Origin: Mesotaenium endlicherianum
Taxonomy: Eukaryota > Streptophyta > Zygnematophyceae > Zygnematales > Mesotaeniaceae
Direction of reading: 5' to 3'
DNA: 64,000 nucleotides
NCBI GenBank assembly: GCA_009602735.1
Contig: WELA01009878.1
Location: 70,682 to 134,681 of the forward strand
Both the position numbers and the translations under genes were made by a program. Shown in pieces: positions 21,118 through 31,780 of the stretch; position 1 is the first letter of the stretch, and each line of letters opens with the position of its first letter. Below the pieces are notes generated by a model, which was not told the DNA's origin, searched no databases, and saw nothing but the letters and a program-made list of their open reading frames with translations.

Positions 21118-21620
21118 TGTAGTGAAACAGATAGATAAAGTACTTAGTAAAACAGAATACTTTATCTATTTAAGACAAGGATCTTTGAACACAAGTGGTA
21201 GCTTCTTGAAAGAGAGATGGCTTCTTGAAAGTTAATATATTTCTGGATTTTGGCAAGTACAAGAGTGATTCTGGAATGTCTTTCTATGTTCTAGCTCTTG
21301 TTTATATACTTGCTACATAAGTAATTTCTAGGAAGGTGTATGTTGATGTGTTGGCACCCAACACATCCCAAAACTTGCCACCTCTTTCTAGAATAATGTA
21401 CACATGTCCTTTTGACCTAAAAATGGCACATCTGACTTTTGCCACATGGAGTTCTTCTAGGTCTTTCCTCTAACTTCGAAAATGCCTTGGAAGGTTCAAA
21501 GGACATGAACCAAGTTACTAGAGTACCTATTCACACTTGACTCCACACAATACTACTCCAAATATATTTGAAAACATTAAAATATATGCAAACTAATATA
21601 TAATAACTCAAATCACTACA
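21118..21620 (-). repeat. B1 3' LTR
   Basis: A 503-bp TG...CA repeat pairing with 27295-27797. Adjacent to the polypurine tract (TCACCCCCCCGATAG on the plus strand). Confidence 0.93.
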
Positions 21621-22389
21621 TCACCCCCCCGATAGAAAAAGCGACGTCTCGGCGCGTCAAGTCAGGTCTTACACATGTGGAGCAAACTAGTCAACAGTTT
21701 CAAGTCAGATGCCACACATGTGAAGAGGACTAGTCAAAGGCGCCAAGTCAGGTGCTACACATGTAAGGTAGACTAGGCAAGGTCGTAGGTGGTGTGACCT
21801 TATTGGCTAGCCTACTCCTTAATGATAAAGAAAATTGTACAAGTTGGCCCAGAATCTGCCACGAACTCAAAAATTCATAGCGGCCACAGAACTGCTCCAA
21901 ATCTGAAAATTCGAGTGCCAGACGGACCGCGTCGGAGAACTCTACCGGGTCACCAAATTTGAGAGCATTCTCATTTCTGGAGTGTCGTTGAGAGCTGAGA
22001 GAGTAGGCACTCCTCCAAATCTGTGCAGAAACTTCTGAAAATCATAAGTCCTTCTATACTTCTCCAAATTCTGCAAACTAAGTCTCAAACTGGGCGCTGT
22101 AAGATGTTCTACCAGAGTCTTGAGTTTCAGAGCATTCCAAGTTCAGGGGAGGGCACAATGTCAGAAGGCATATTCTGCCCTAACAATGCCAGCAGCCTGA
22201 CCCCCTTCTACTTAGAGCATCATATCTCTCTCACCAGTGCTCCAAATTGAGCAAACTTGGACTCTAAATGACCGGCTACTCATGGACTACAGCCAGGTAA
22301 ATTTTCAGAATTTATTATGCAGAGACCTATCACCAGTAGCAGTTTTAGTTTTCTGTCCAGAAACTGCGAGAAGAGAAGAGTGTCTAATG

Positions 22390-25300
22390 TCAATTTTTCC
22401 TCTTTCTTGTTCTTGCAGGCTGCCTCCAAGGGGTCTTCTGCTGCTTCTTGATGGTGGCAGGCTGCCTCCCTGAAGTCTTCGGGCTTCTAGTAGAGAGACT
22501 TGGGGCTGGTCCAAGATGGGGGTTGGCGGCATGGAAGCGCTTCAACTTTCTCTGAACTTTGTCAAGGTAGTGCGCCGCCACCCAACTATTCTCCGAATCT
22601 GGATATCCTTTCCACTTGATCAAGTATTGCTGCTGTCTCCTGAAATTTCTCATAGCCACTATGTCTTCCACTTCGTACTCCAAATGATCATCCACTATTG
22701 TTGGGGCTGGTGGGGTTGTCACACGTCCTGGGAACTTGTTGTCGGGTTGCACATATGGCTTGAAGAGGGAAGCGTGGAATACGGGGTCGATGTGCATAGT
22801 CTGGGGAAGTTCTAGCTTGAAAGCAACGGGGTTGACTTGCTGGATAATCTTGAAGGGTCCCAAATACTTGGGAGAGAACTTGCTGCCGGCAGGCCTGTTG
22901 TTCAGGGAAATGTTCTTGGATGATAGTAACACGTTGTCACCCACTCTGTACGTAATTTCTCTTCTGGATCTGTTCGCCACTCTTGCTTGAGCATCTTGCG
23001 CGTGTTGTAGAGCTTTCTTCGCTGCTGTAAGGGCTGCTTCTAATGTCTCCATAAAATCTGTGGCTGCAGGTACTTCATCATGGCCAGCCGTGAAGCTCAG
23101 TGGCGTGGTCGGATGGAAGCCATAGTTGAGGAAGAATGGGGACTCTTGGGTAGAGGCCTGCGTAGTGTTGTTGTAGGCAAACTCGAGGGGGGTCAAGTAC
23201 ATGTCCCAGTCTTGCTCGAGGGTAGACACGTAGGCCTTTAGAGAGGTCTTTAGGGTACGATTCATACGCTCGGTTTGCCCATCTGATTGTGGGTGGTAGG
23301 CAGTAGACATATCCAGCGATGTACCCAAGTTCTTGAAGAGATTTTTCCAGAAATGGCTTGTGAATCTTGGATCTCTATCTGACACAATTCTTGATGGTAG
23401 TCCATGGAGTCGGAAGATGTTGTCAAAGATGAGTCTTGCAAGTTGTGGTGCTGTAGCCTTAGTCGTCGTGGGAATAAAATGAGCCATCTTGGTAAGTCTG
23501 TCCACCGCCGTGAGTATTGCATTATGGCCTCGAGGTGTCACGGGCAAGTCCACGATAAGGTCCATTGAGATGTCCGTCCATTGTCTTTCGGGGATTGGTA
23601 GTGGTTGGAGGAGTCCTCCCGCCTTTTGCGATGATGGCTTGATTCTTTGGCATGTGTCACAGCTCCTGCAGTACTCCTTGACTTGCTTAGACATGCCTGG
23701 CCAACAATAAGTCCTAGCTAGAACGCCCGTGGTCCTTAGGATTCCAAAGTGTCCTCCAAGAGGGTTGTCGTGTGCTTCTCGTAGAAGCAAGAGCCGGAGG
23801 TCTAAGTCATTAGGAACACATCTCTGGCCCGTATCTTGCCTCACCCAATAATTGCCTTCTTGCTTCTTGCATGGGTCCAAGGCTGCTTCTCCGTTCTTGT
23901 AGTAAGGGTCTCTTTCATAGGCGGCTGAAAATCGAGCTTCCAGATCTGTCTTCAGGGATACCATCACTGCATTTAATTGCAGTCTTGAGAGGGGGTCAGC
24001 CGGGTTTGTCTTGCCGGGCTGGTACTGAATCGTGATGTTGTATTGTTGCAAGTATCCGCTCCATCTTGCTTGTCTCCTTGAGAGATACGGCTGCGTTTGG
24101 AGGTGCTTTAACGCCTCGTGGTCCGTGGTGACCAGTACTTTGCGTCCTTCAACGTAGCAGCGCCAAACCTTCAAGGCATGTACAATCGCCAATGCCTCTC
24201 GCTCCGTGGTTGTATAATTTTGCTCGGCTGGATTTAGCTTCCTTGACTCGTAGGCGATGGGCTGCAGTCCCTTGCCTTGGTCTTGAAGCAGGATTGCTCC
24301 TATTGCATAGGAAGATGCATCGGTGATGACGTGGAAGGGCCAATCTGGGTTTGGACTTGGGAGTGTGAGCACCGGGGATGTGGTCAATCTTCGCTTTAAC
24401 TCTTGAAATGCCTCTTCCTCTTTCTCGGTCCATGTATATAGCCTGTCCTTCTTGAGTAGATCTGTCAGGGGGGCTGCTATGTGCGAGAAGCCTTGGATGA
24501 ATTTTCTGTACCAATTGGCAAATCCCAAGAATGACTGGAGTTCTTTCTTGGTCGTGGGGGTTGGCCATTCCTCCACCACCGTGGTCTTCTTGGGGTCTAT
24601 CTTGATGCCATCAGCAGTCACGTGGAGACCTAGGAACTCCACTTCTTGTTTGGCAAACTCGCATTTTGACTCCTTCGCAAACAGCTTGTTTTGCTTCAAT
24701 ACTTCAAGGACTTCTTTCAAGTGTCTCGCATGCTCTTCAAGGGTCTTGCTGTAGATAAGGATGTCATCGATGAATACCACCACAAATCTGTCCAACATGG
24801 GCTGAAATATGGTGTTCATCATAGTCATGAAAGTTGCTGGCGCGTTGGTGAGTCCAAATGGCAGGACCATGAACTCAAAATGTCCATATCTTGTCCTGAA
24901 TGCCGTCTTCTCTATGTCCGGTTCTGCGATGCGAATCTGGTGGTAGCCGCTCCGTAAGTCAATCTTCGTGAAGTACTTGGCTCCAACCAGCCGGTCCATG
25001 AGCTCATCCATGCGCGGCAGCGGGTATCGATTCTTGATGGTGATCTTGTTGAGGGCGCGATAGTCCACACACATCCTCAAGGTACCATCTTTCTTCTTGA
25101 CAAATAGCACCGGGGCTCCAAATGGCGACTTGCTAGGTCGAATGAAGCCATGCTCCAGTAGCTCCTTGATTTGCTTCTTGACTTCGTCTAGCTCCGTGTA
25201 TGACATTTTGAACGTAGGCCGAGAGATGGGCTTGCTTCCGGGCTCCAACTCTATCTTGTGGTCTACGAATCTTTTGGGGGGTAGGCCCTTGGGCAATTCC

Positions 25301-26055
25301 GGGGAGAACACTTCTTTGTAGTCCTCTAAGACTTCTTGTATCTCCTTGGGAACGGGGCTGCCTTCTTGACTCTCGATGTCTTTCTTGATGTCTTTTGGCG
25401 TGATCAAGGCCAAAAGAAGCTCGTGTCCCTTCCTCACAAGTCTCTTGAGTTGGAGGGCGGACAATAGTATCTCGTGTGCCGGCTTCTGGATGTCTTGGGT
25501 CTGGATATTCTGGATTGCGCGCAAAATACAGATTCTTGAAGTGATGTCATTCTTGATCTTGATAGTACCGGTCCTCCAATCAACTTGGGGGTTGTGCTTG
25601 GTCAACCAAGGCGTCCCTAGGATGACGTCGTACTTGCCCAATTGCATGGGGGAGAACACTACTCTATCCTTGAAGGACTTGATAGAGAGTGCCAAGGGGT
25701 ACGTCTTCTTGGAAGGGGTAGTATAGGAGAATCCATCGGGCATCATAATCTCCTCGTCGTGGTCAAGAGTTCGCATAGTAATACCGTGCTTGGTGGCAAA
25801 ATCTGCAGCAATGAAGTTGCCTTGAGCTCCGCTATCCACCAAGATGTGGACCTTCTCTCCTCCAAGGTAACCTCTCAAACTCATTGGGGCTGGAACGTCG
25901 TCTTCAACGGGGGTCTCCACCTCACTTGGCGTGTTGCCTTCTCGTGAAGTGGGTCTTGGGGTGGTAGGCTCCTGGCCTACCGGCGCTGTCCGTTTTTTGA
26001 CAACTTTTTGGGGCATGAAAGTGCACGATGGCCCTTTTCCTTGCAATAGAAGCAT
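22390..26055 (-). CDS. B1 pol polyprotein (1221 residues)
   Basis: Protease with [11 protein letters not shown] (about residues 70-80); reverse transcriptase with [30 protein letters not shown] and [11 protein letters not shown]; RNase H with [15 protein letters not shown]; integrase with a zinc-binding head ([10 protein letters not shown]) and DDE core ([26 protein letters not shown]); and a C-terminal chromodomain ([20 protein letters not shown], then [12 protein letters not shown]). The tail carries a short repeat rich in Gln and Lys. The frame overlaps the end of gag by about 79 bp in another frame, compatible with the recoding used by some members of this family. The length is normal for a chromovirus pol. 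The order protease-RT-RH-IN-chromodomain places it firmly in the chromovirus clade. Confidence 0.96.
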   Translation of the reverse strand: MLLLQGKGPSCTFMPQKVVKKRTAPVGQEPTTPRPTSREGNTPSEVETPVEDDVPAPMSLRGYLGGEKVHILVDSGAQGNFIAADFATKHGITMRTLDHDEEIMMPDGFSYTTPSKKTYPLALSIKSFKDRVVFSPMQLGKYDVILGTPWLTKHNPQVDWRTGTIKIKNDITSRICILRAIQNIQTQDIQKPAHEILLSALQLKRLVRKGHELLLALITPKDIKKDIESQEGSPVPKEIQEVLEDYKEVFSPELPKGLPPKRFVDHKIELEPGSKPISRPTFKMSYTELDEVKKQIKELLEHGFIRPSKSPFGAPVLFVKKKDGTLRMCVDYRALNKITIKNRYPLPRMDELMDRLVGAKYFTKIDLRSGYHQIRIAEPDIEKTAFRTRYGHFEFMVLPFGLTNAPATFMTMMNTIFQPMLDRFVVVFIDDILIYSKTLEEHARHLKEVLEVLKQNKLFAKESKCEFAKQEVEFLGLHVTADGIKIDPKKTTVVEEWPTPTTKKELQSFLGFANWYRKFIQGFSHIAAPLTDLLKKDRLYTWTEKEEEAFQELKRRLTTSPVLTLPSPNPDWPFHVITDASSYAIGAILLQDQGKGLQPIAYESRKLNPAEQNYTTTEREALAIVHALKVWRCYVEGRKVLVTTDHEALKHLQTQPYLSRRQARWSGYLQQYNITIQYQPGKTNPADPLSRLQLNAVMVSLKTDLEARFSAAYERDPYYKNGEAALDPCKKQEGNYWVRQDTGQRCVPNDLDLRLLLLREAHDNPLGGHFGILRTTGVLARTYCWPGMSKQVKEYCRSCDTCQRIKPSSQKAGGLLQPLPIPERQWTDISMDLIVDLPVTPRGHNAILTAVDRLTKMAHFIPTTTKATAPQLARLIFDNIFRLHGLPSRIVSDRDPRFTSHFWKNLFKNLGTSLDMSTAYHPQSDGQTERMNRTLKTSLKAYVSTLEQDWDMYLTPLEFAYNNTTQASTQESPFFLNYGFHPTTPLSFTAGHDEVPAATDFMETLEAALTAAKKALQHAQDAQARVANRSRREITYRVGDNVLLSSKNISLNNRPAGSKFSPKYLGPFKIIQQVNPVAFKLELPQTMHIDPVFHASLFKPYVQPDNKFPGRVTTPPAPTIVDDHLEYEVEDIVAMRNFRRQQQYLIKWKGYPDSENSWVAAHYLDKVQRKLKRFHAANPHLGPAPSLSTRSPKTSGRQPATIKKQQKTPWRQPARTRKRKN

Positions 26056-27257
26056 AGTCCAGCCGTCATGAGAGCTTCTTTTTCAGCCGGGGAGAGTCTT
26101 GCTTTCACTCCTTGCTGGTTTCTTGCATCATAAGTGTCATTGGAGGGTCTTCCACTCTTCCGGGCAGCCGCGGGGTCCCTTTTAATAACTCCGATTTCCA
26201 TGGGTGTGGGTCCAGATTCGGATGTGGAAGGGGCTGCGTACACCCGCGTCGTCGGTACCCGTGAAGATGAAGGCACGGAGTGCTTGAAATCCAAGGTATC
26301 CACCTTTTGGGCCACTTCAATGATCTTTGAGAAGTCCGTCAAGTCGCGTAACTCCACTTCCTTTGCCACCTTGGGTTTGAGGCCAAAGATGTAACGGTCA
26401 ATCTTCTCCTCGAGAGACATGTTGGGGATCTCAAGAGTGAGGGCGTGAAATCTGGATGTATACTCTTGAACGGACGTCGTTTGCTTGAGATGGTGGAGCT
26501 TTCCTCGGGCAATCTTCTCCGCATTGATGGGCATGAATTGCTTCTTGAGGGCCTCACGAAAATCTGCCCATCTTGCATATGATGGTGGGGGCTCTTGGCC
26601 GAGCATGGGGTGCGCCATAGCTTGATATATAGCCGCTTGATAGTTACGCCACCATGATGTTGCTGCTCCTCTAAGTAAGGTAACGGCAAAGGGAACGTAG
26701 TCCTCCTCGGGTACTTCAAGGAATGCGAGGTACGTCTCCACTTGGTAGAGCCATAAATTCAGGTTGGCACCTTTCCCGGGGTTGAAAGTGTCGGGTTTGC
26801 CGGGCTTGATGAGTTTCCTTGCTCTCGTTGGCTCTTGTGGAGGCGCTTGAGCCGGGGCTGGATTTTGAGCATTGCTCGCAATAGGGGCAACCATGGCAGC
26901 CATAGCTTCTCTTGACGCTTGCACGGTTGCTTCATAGGTGGCCAAGCCCACTTGGTTGTGGACGGTCATTAGGAAGGCTGCCCACTCATTTGCGGGAACT
27001 CCTTGTGGTGGGGTCAACTTTGCTATAGCGGCTGCCACGGGATTTGACGGTGCTCCTCCTTGTGGTGCTTCTTGTTGTTGGAGATTTCCTTGAGTAGGCT
27101 CTCCCATCGACGCTGGAGGAGGGTGTGCTCCTCCTTGTGGTGCTTCTTGTTGTTGCAGATTTTCTTGAGTGGGCTCTCCCATCGGCGCTGGAGGAGGGTG
27201 TCTTGGAGAGGAAGGGCTTCCTTCGAAAGCTTGCTGTTGGTCTTGAGGATCGGCCAT
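25977..27257 (-). CDS. B1 gag (426 residues)
   Basis: Starts [11 protein letters not shown] about 25 bp inside the primer site. Residues about 20-70 hold a tandem duplication of a 25-residue Pro/Gln/Gly-rich unit. The retrotransposon gag domain follows ([33 protein letters not shown]), then a CCHC zinc knuckle ([14 protein letters not shown]) near the C-terminus. It would form the particle and bind RNA. Identical in length and nearly or fully identical in sequence to the gag of B2. Confidence 0.95.
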   Translation of the reverse strand: MADPQDQQQAFEGSPSSPRHPPPAPMGEPTQENLQQQEAPQGGAHPPPASMGEPTQGNLQQQEAPQGGAPSNPVAAAIAKLTPPQGVPANEWAAFLMTVHNQVGLATYEATVQASREAMAAMVAPIASNAQNPAPAQAPPQEPTRARKLIKPGKPDTFNPGKGANLNLWLYQVETYLAFLEVPEEDYVPFAVTLLRGAATSWWRNYQAAIYQAMAHPMLGQEPPPSYARWADFREALKKQFMPINAEKIARGKLHHLKQTTSVQEYTSRFHALTLEIPNMSLEEKIDRYIFGLKPKVAKEVELRDLTDFSKIIEVAQKVDTLDFKHSVPSSSRVPTTRVYAAPSTSESGPTPMEIGVIKRDPAAARKSGRPSNDTYDARNQQGVKARLSPAEKEALMTAGLCFYCKEKGHRALSCPKKLSKNGQRR

Positions 27258-27281
27258 CTTCTTGTGCTACCAAAGTGCCTA

Positions 27282-27293
27282 GCTCCGATACCA
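27282..27293 (-). promoter_or_regulatory. B1 primer binding site (initiator-Met tRNA type)
   Basis: On the minus strand TGGTATCGGAGC follows the 5' LTR with a one-base spacer. It matches the usual plant TGGTATCAGAGC at 11 of 12 positions. Confidence 0.85.
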
Positions 27294-27294
27294 C

Positions 27295-27797
27295 TGTAGT
27301 GAAACAGATAGATAAAGTACTTAGTAAAACAGAATACTTTATCTATTCAAGACAAGGATCTTTGAACACAAGTGGTAGCTTCTTGAAAGAGAGATGGCTT
27401 CTTGAAAGTTAATATATTTCTGGATTTTGGCAAGTACAAGAGTGATTCTGGAATGTCTTTCTATGTTCTAGCTCTTGTTTATATACTTGCTACATAAGTA
27501 ATTTCTAGGAAGGTGTATGTTGATGTGTTGGCACCCAACACATCCCAAAACTTGCCACCTCTTTCTAGAATAATGTACACATGTCCTTTTGACCTAAAAA
27601 TGGCACATCTGACTTTTGCCACATGGAGTTCTTCTAGGTCTTTCCTCTAACTTCGAAAATGCCTTGGAAGGTTCAAAGGATATGAACCAAGTTACTAGAG
27701 TACCTATTCACACTTGACTCCACACCATACTACTTCAAATATATTTGAAAACATTAAAATATATGCAAACTAATGTATAATAACTCAAATCACTACA
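27295..27797 (-). repeat. B1 5' LTR
   Basis: A 503-bp repeat; in element orientation TGTAGTGATTTG...CACTACA. It holds a TATATAAAC box on the minus strand at 27477-27485. Followed on the plus strand by target duplication CCGGT at 27798-27802. Confidence 0.93.
27477..27485 (-). promoter_or_regulatory. TATA box in B1 5' LTR
   Basis: TATATAAAC on the minus strand; the same box is at 53697-53705 in B2. A likely promoter by position and sequence. Confidence 0.5.
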
Positions 27798-27802
27798 CCG
27801 GT

Positions 27803-28429
27803 CCTGGTTGGACAGGTAACCGACCTGTGAACAGTGTGTCACCTTTGATGTATGGTTCTAGGAAGGAGACATTAAAGACCGGGTGACCCTTGTATTTTGC
27901 TGACATGTTCAGTTTGTAAGCATTCTGACCGACACGGCGCACCACCAAATATGGACCGACCCAGACAGGACCAAGCTTTTTCTTGACCACAACAGGGAGG
28001 TACGGGTGCTAAGAATGGAGTTTGACCAAATCGCCCTTAGAAAAGGTCAGTTCTCGACGGTGCTGATTAACGTAGTTTTGTTGGTTTTCTTGGGCTTTGT
28101 GCAGATTGTGTTGGACTTCTGACAGGGTGTCAGCAAACTCCTGAGTTAACTCAAGGGAGACGGGATTGTCAATCCCTTCAGGGTGTGTTAAATTCTCCCC
28201 TAGGACATCCAAAAGAGACTTAGGGACTCTACCCAAGCTTAGTTCAGAAGGAGTCTTGCCCGTTGACGCGTGCATCGCATTGTTGACCGCAAACTGGATT
28301 TGAGGTAACAGGTCATCCCAATTATCTTGTTTTTGGTGAATATAGGCTCTCAGTACCTCTTGCAGAACTTGGTTAGTTCTTTCAGTTTGCCCATCATTCT
28401 AAGGGTGGTTTGCTGTGCTGAGCAGCTGC
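27803..28429 (-). pseudogene. Element C integrase, C-terminal part
   Basis: Minus-strand integrase sequence of C between B1 and the piggyBac insertion. It includes the region after the DDE core (FAVNNAMHASTGKTPSELSL) and the SH3-like GPY/F module (GPVWVGPYLVVRRVGQNAYK). The remainder of the integrase lies right of the piggyBac element, and the chromodomain left of B1. Confidence 0.8.
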
Positions 28430-28433
28430 TTGA
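28430..28433. repeat. piggyBac target site (TTGA, left)
   Basis: Corresponds to the TTAA at 31777-31780. A one-base change from the canonical TTAA duplication is the simplest reading. Confidence 0.65.
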
Positions 28434-29170
28434 CTCTATAGCCCAAGCTAATACACACTTTTTGGTGCAAATATAGCATAAGTTTGCTATTTTTTTGAAC
28501 TCTTAATAGTACTCCAATGACATCCTGAGACATAGATTTGGAAAGGTATAAGTCTCACCTTTCTGGTCATATGACTTTTTATTTTTTTAATTGAAATAAT
28601 GAATTATTAATTGAATGTAAAGACAAGTGAACACGATCGCCTATTTTTTGTCAATTTTCAAGAACCTCTTGGGGCTAGCTCTTACAACTCCAAGCATTTG
28701 GATTTTGGCCAGAGGTGGCTACACATGTTCTTAGAGGATGTACCAAATTTCAGACATCTAGTCAAAGTATCTTATGAGATACAATTTTTATCGAAGTTGC
28801 TCCCTAATATGCGACGCCTTTTTTTTTTGGTGCATTTAGAAGCCAAAAGTGTGAAATGGCTAAATGAATTGTTGTGAAATCAAAGTAGGAGTTCATATAT
28901 CCATACTTTGACCACATCTTATTCATTGCATAAGGATATTAATTTTAATTTTTTTAATTTTAAAATATCAAGAAATGAATGAAAGCAATTAATATTTCAC
29001 TTTTACCTATAAATTACACAAATCACAATGTTATAGAGAGTACAAAATTCAAAATGTCAACTAAGCATAAGACATCTAACACACTCTTGCACACAAACAC
29101 ATGGCATCATACATCTTACTTCATAAGAGAATTGCACCATTTGAAGTCATGCTAAAAAGTCGTCGATATG

Positions 29171-31447
29171 CTATTCCTTTGCCCTCACCTCTCGTGTAGG
29201 ACCTACATCCAAGTGGTCTATAGCTCTATTAGTATGGTAAATCTCAAAGCATGGTGCTCCACAAAGAGTGACACCACAATGAAAGCAAAAGAAAGCACTC
29301 TTAGTCGCTCTCTTCCTAAGCGCACGATGGCCAAAAGTACCAGCGACACACACAACGCAATAGTCTTTCTTCTTCAAAGGGTACTTACTGGGAAAGTGCC
29401 TATGAGAGAACCTTCCTTCACCTGAGGGAGCTGCAACAGCAAGTCTTGTTGAGGCCTTAGAAGGCCCAGCCTCATTGGGGTGCTGGAAAGAGCACATCTC
29501 GTCCATGATATCAAGGTAAGTCCCGTACCTGTCAGCCTTATCATCGTCCAACTTTAACATAATGAAAACGTTTGCTAAGAGTCCATCCCAAATACCCCAA
29601 TAAGCTCTATGCCACCACTTCCTATTGACTAGCACTCTCTCTGCACTATAGTTCCTCTTCAAACAAAAGGAGTCATACTGATCTACTGCATCTTTGTATA
29701 AATTGTAGTGTTCAACCAGCTCAGGAGCAGGCAATTCATGCTTACGTTTACCGTCTCGCCTCGATTGTGTTTTAGGTGCTAGTCCTACGGCTGTTGACAA
29801 AAAAGCACAAGGAGCTTTGTCTTGCCAAATGCATGCTATCATGGGGGGGTTCTCATTGTACACAGCTTTACTAAAACCTTTAGGATTGGCTTTTGGATGC
29901 ATCCACAACTCCGTGGTTGGAAAGTTTTTTCTATTAGTCATAGCAGTGCCTGTTGCACCATGCCCAAGTCTAGCTAGCTTTTGAAAAAGATGAGGAGAAG
30001 TGAAGCCCCTATCTACCACAAGACTAAACACCCTGCCAATAGGAAGCATAGCAACTAAGTCTAGAACTACATCTGATTTTAGACCATCCCTGCATACTCT
30101 GTCATAAATGATGAAAGCATAGCAAAAATACGTGATGGCATCACACATAGTAAACACTTCCATGCCATATTTATATGGCTTAGAGGGATTGTATATTCTA
30201 ATAGGGCACTGTCTATTCCTAATGGGGATAGTTCTCTCATCAACAGTCATAATAGCACCTGGACTATAATACTTTCTAAATGTACCAGAAAGAAGGTCAG
30301 TGAAAGGCTTGAGCTGCCACAATTTGTATTCTCCAGAGTCTGTAGGAAAGCATTTTCTACTCTTATTATCCTTTACATGAAAGAACCTTCTAATCTCTTT
30401 GAACCTATTCCTAGACATGAACCTACCAAAGCTAGGCAAAGTAATAGGCCCCTTCTGAAGCTTTTTCCAGTAGTGCTTTAGACTGGGAAGAGCATGCAGG
30501 CCCATAGCCATGCATAAACCATGAAACACAACAATTTCAGTGGTCGTGCAAGGAATCCAGCCCCTAACATTATGCTCAGCTGCATATGCATTAGTCTCTC
30601 TAGCTAGCTGGTCAAAGAACCACATGGGCATGAATAAGCACAACACGCCAAAGGGGGACAGACCTCTAAAGTTCTTGGCCGAGATGCCTTGAAGCCCATG
30701 GTGATGGTCACTAGAGGGCTTCAATAACATGTCCTCATATGTCTCTCCAGGGGCAGCCTCCCTCCAGCTCCATTCTTCAAGGAGCTCCTCAGCAACTCCA
30801 TTGTCTTCTTGCATGCTTAGGGGTAGCACCTGTGCATCCTCCTCGTCCGAATCAGATTCTGAACTTTCGGCCTCACTGGCAGTGCCTGCATCACTGTCAG
30901 AGTCCAGAACTTTGGACTTTCTTTTTTCTTTCCTATCTGCTGCTGTCTGTGCTTGTTTGAACTTGCTCCTTTGTGCAGGAGCTGTTATCCTACTCACACC
31001 TAAAGGCCTCCCCCTCTTTCTCTTCTCGGCCACAGACGAAAGTTCCTCACTCTCATCAAGTTCCTCATCAGGCAAGGATAACTCTAGTCTAAGAGGAACA
31101 AGCGAGCCTGCCGAATCAGGCTGTGAGGGCTGGCTGTCAGGCACACATGGTACTTTCTTCTTATACGCACCCGCGGCTAAACATTGCTCAAACCCGTCGT
31201 CGGCGTTAAGATGACCCTCTACAAACTCAGCAGTAAACTTTACCTTTTTCCCATCATACTCAAATAAGACTTGAAAGAGAGTGTCATCCTCCTTCCCCTT
31301 CATTTCTTTCTTTACCTCTCCTCTCAAAAACACTTGTTCACATTCATCACCGAATTGCTCATATGCCCATACTTGTCCGAAATAAACTGAACTCACAAAT
31401 ATGTACAACCCTAGCATAGGACTCCTAGAACTCTCTCCTACAGCCAT
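29171..31447 (-). CDS. piggyBac transposase (758 residues)
   Basis: The start is set at the ATG in a good context (CGCCATGGCT) encoding MAVGESSRSP; the frame is open about 9 codons further upstream without an ATG. Residues about 60-240 are an acidic, low-complexity N-terminal region with basic patches (KRKRGRPLGV), likely disordered and nuclear-localising. The DDE core then shows all three Asp-bearing motifs of the piggyBac family: MTVDERTIP, LVVDRGFTSPHLFQ and DAVDQYDSFCLKRNY. The C-terminal 60 residues are a Cys-rich zinc domain (YCVVC, CFHCGVTLC) used by piggyBac transposases to bind the transposon ends. It catalyses cut-and-paste transposition at TTAA in the nucleus. No interruption is seen. 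Confidence 0.93.
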   Translation of the reverse strand: MAVGESSRSPMLGLYIFVSSVYFGQVWAYEQFGDECEQVFLRGEVKKEMKGKEDDTLFQVLFEYDGKKVKFTAEFVEGHLNADDGFEQCLAAGAYKKKVPCVPDSQPSQPDSAGSLVPLRLELSLPDEELDESEELSSVAEKRKRGRPLGVSRITAPAQRSKFKQAQTAADRKEKRKSKVLDSDSDAGTASEAESSESDSDEEDAQVLPLSMQEDNGVAEELLEEWSWREAAPGETYEDMLLKPSSDHHHGLQGISAKNFRGLSPFGVLCLFMPMWFFDQLARETNAYAAEHNVRGWIPCTTTEIVVFHGLCMAMGLHALPSLKHYWKKLQKGPITLPSFGRFMSRNRFKEIRRFFHVKDNKSRKCFPTDSGEYKLWQLKPFTDLLSGTFRKYYSPGAIMTVDERTIPIRNRQCPIRIYNPSKPYKYGMEVFTMCDAITYFCYAFIIYDRVCRDGLKSDVVLDLVAMLPIGRVFSLVVDRGFTSPHLFQKLARLGHGATGTAMTNRKNFPTTELWMHPKANPKGFSKAVYNENPPMIACIWQDKAPCAFLSTAVGLAPKTQSRRDGKRKHELPAPELVEHYNLYKDAVDQYDSFCLKRNYSAERVLVNRKWWHRAYWGIWDGLLANVFIMLKLDDDKADRYGTYLDIMDEMCSFQHPNEAGPSKASTRLAVAAPSGEGRFSHRHFPSKYPLKKKDYCVVCVAGTFGHRALRKRATKSAFFCFHCGVTLCGAPCFEIYHTNRAIDHLDVGPTREVRAKE

Positions 31448-31776
31448 GGCGGACGAATTCAAGAAGAGCGACAAAGAAGAAGGAAGAAGCAGTTGCTGTC
31501 AGTCGCGGAAAACTGCAATTCGAACAGACATTGAACAGGCGAAATTGATTTCGATCCAGATTTTAGATCGTACGTTTTCACCTGTACCTTTGTCTGTACT
31601 CGTCGGTTTTGTTTGCGAATTTAATCGCAGAATCCTTGCGATGTTCCCAATCGTTTGAACCTAATTTCGTAAAAAATGATTAAATATACAAAAAATGCTA
31701 GCTTAAACCAGGGAGCTCTCGAAATGCACCACAATATGTGTGTTGCACCAAATGTGGTTTTATGGGCTATCTAGTG
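31448..31776 (-). other. piggyBac 5' flank and right inverted repeat
   Basis: About 0.33 kb between the transposase start and the right end. Holds the likely promoter/5' leader and the terminal repeat; no gene. Confidence 0.6.
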
Positions 31777-31780
31777 TTAA

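Larger units (their letters stand above)
21118..27797 (-). mobile_element. Element B1: whole-looking Ty3/gypsy chromovirus
   Basis: A 6680-bp minus-strand element with 503-bp LTRs at both ends (21118-21620 and 27295-27797), a perfect CCGGT duplication, an initiator-Met primer site at 27282-27293 and a purine tract at 21621-21635. gag and pol are both open from end to end. The LTRs show about five differences (about 1%), so the insertion into C's integrase region is recent. A near-identical copy, B2, lies in opposite orientation at 53-60 kb. Confidence 0.96.
28434..31776 (-). mobile_element. piggyBac-family DNA transposon
   Basis: A 3343-bp element inserted in the integrase region of C. Imperfect terminal inverted repeats: left starts CTCTATAGCCCA, right (read inward on the minus strand) CACTAGATAGCCCA, both followed by a shared TTTGGTGCAA-type subterminal motif. 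TTAA flanks the right end and TTGA the left, as expected for piggyBac's TTAA target. A single open transposase gene fills the right two thirds, so it may be autonomous or only recently silenced. The left 0.73 kb (28434-29170) is AT-rich 3' flank with no credible gene. Confidence 0.9.

Noticed and set aside
28611-28877. 88-codon plus-strand frame inside the piggyBac 3' flank
   Set aside because: AT-rich, no domain, antisense side of the transposon; most likely chance.
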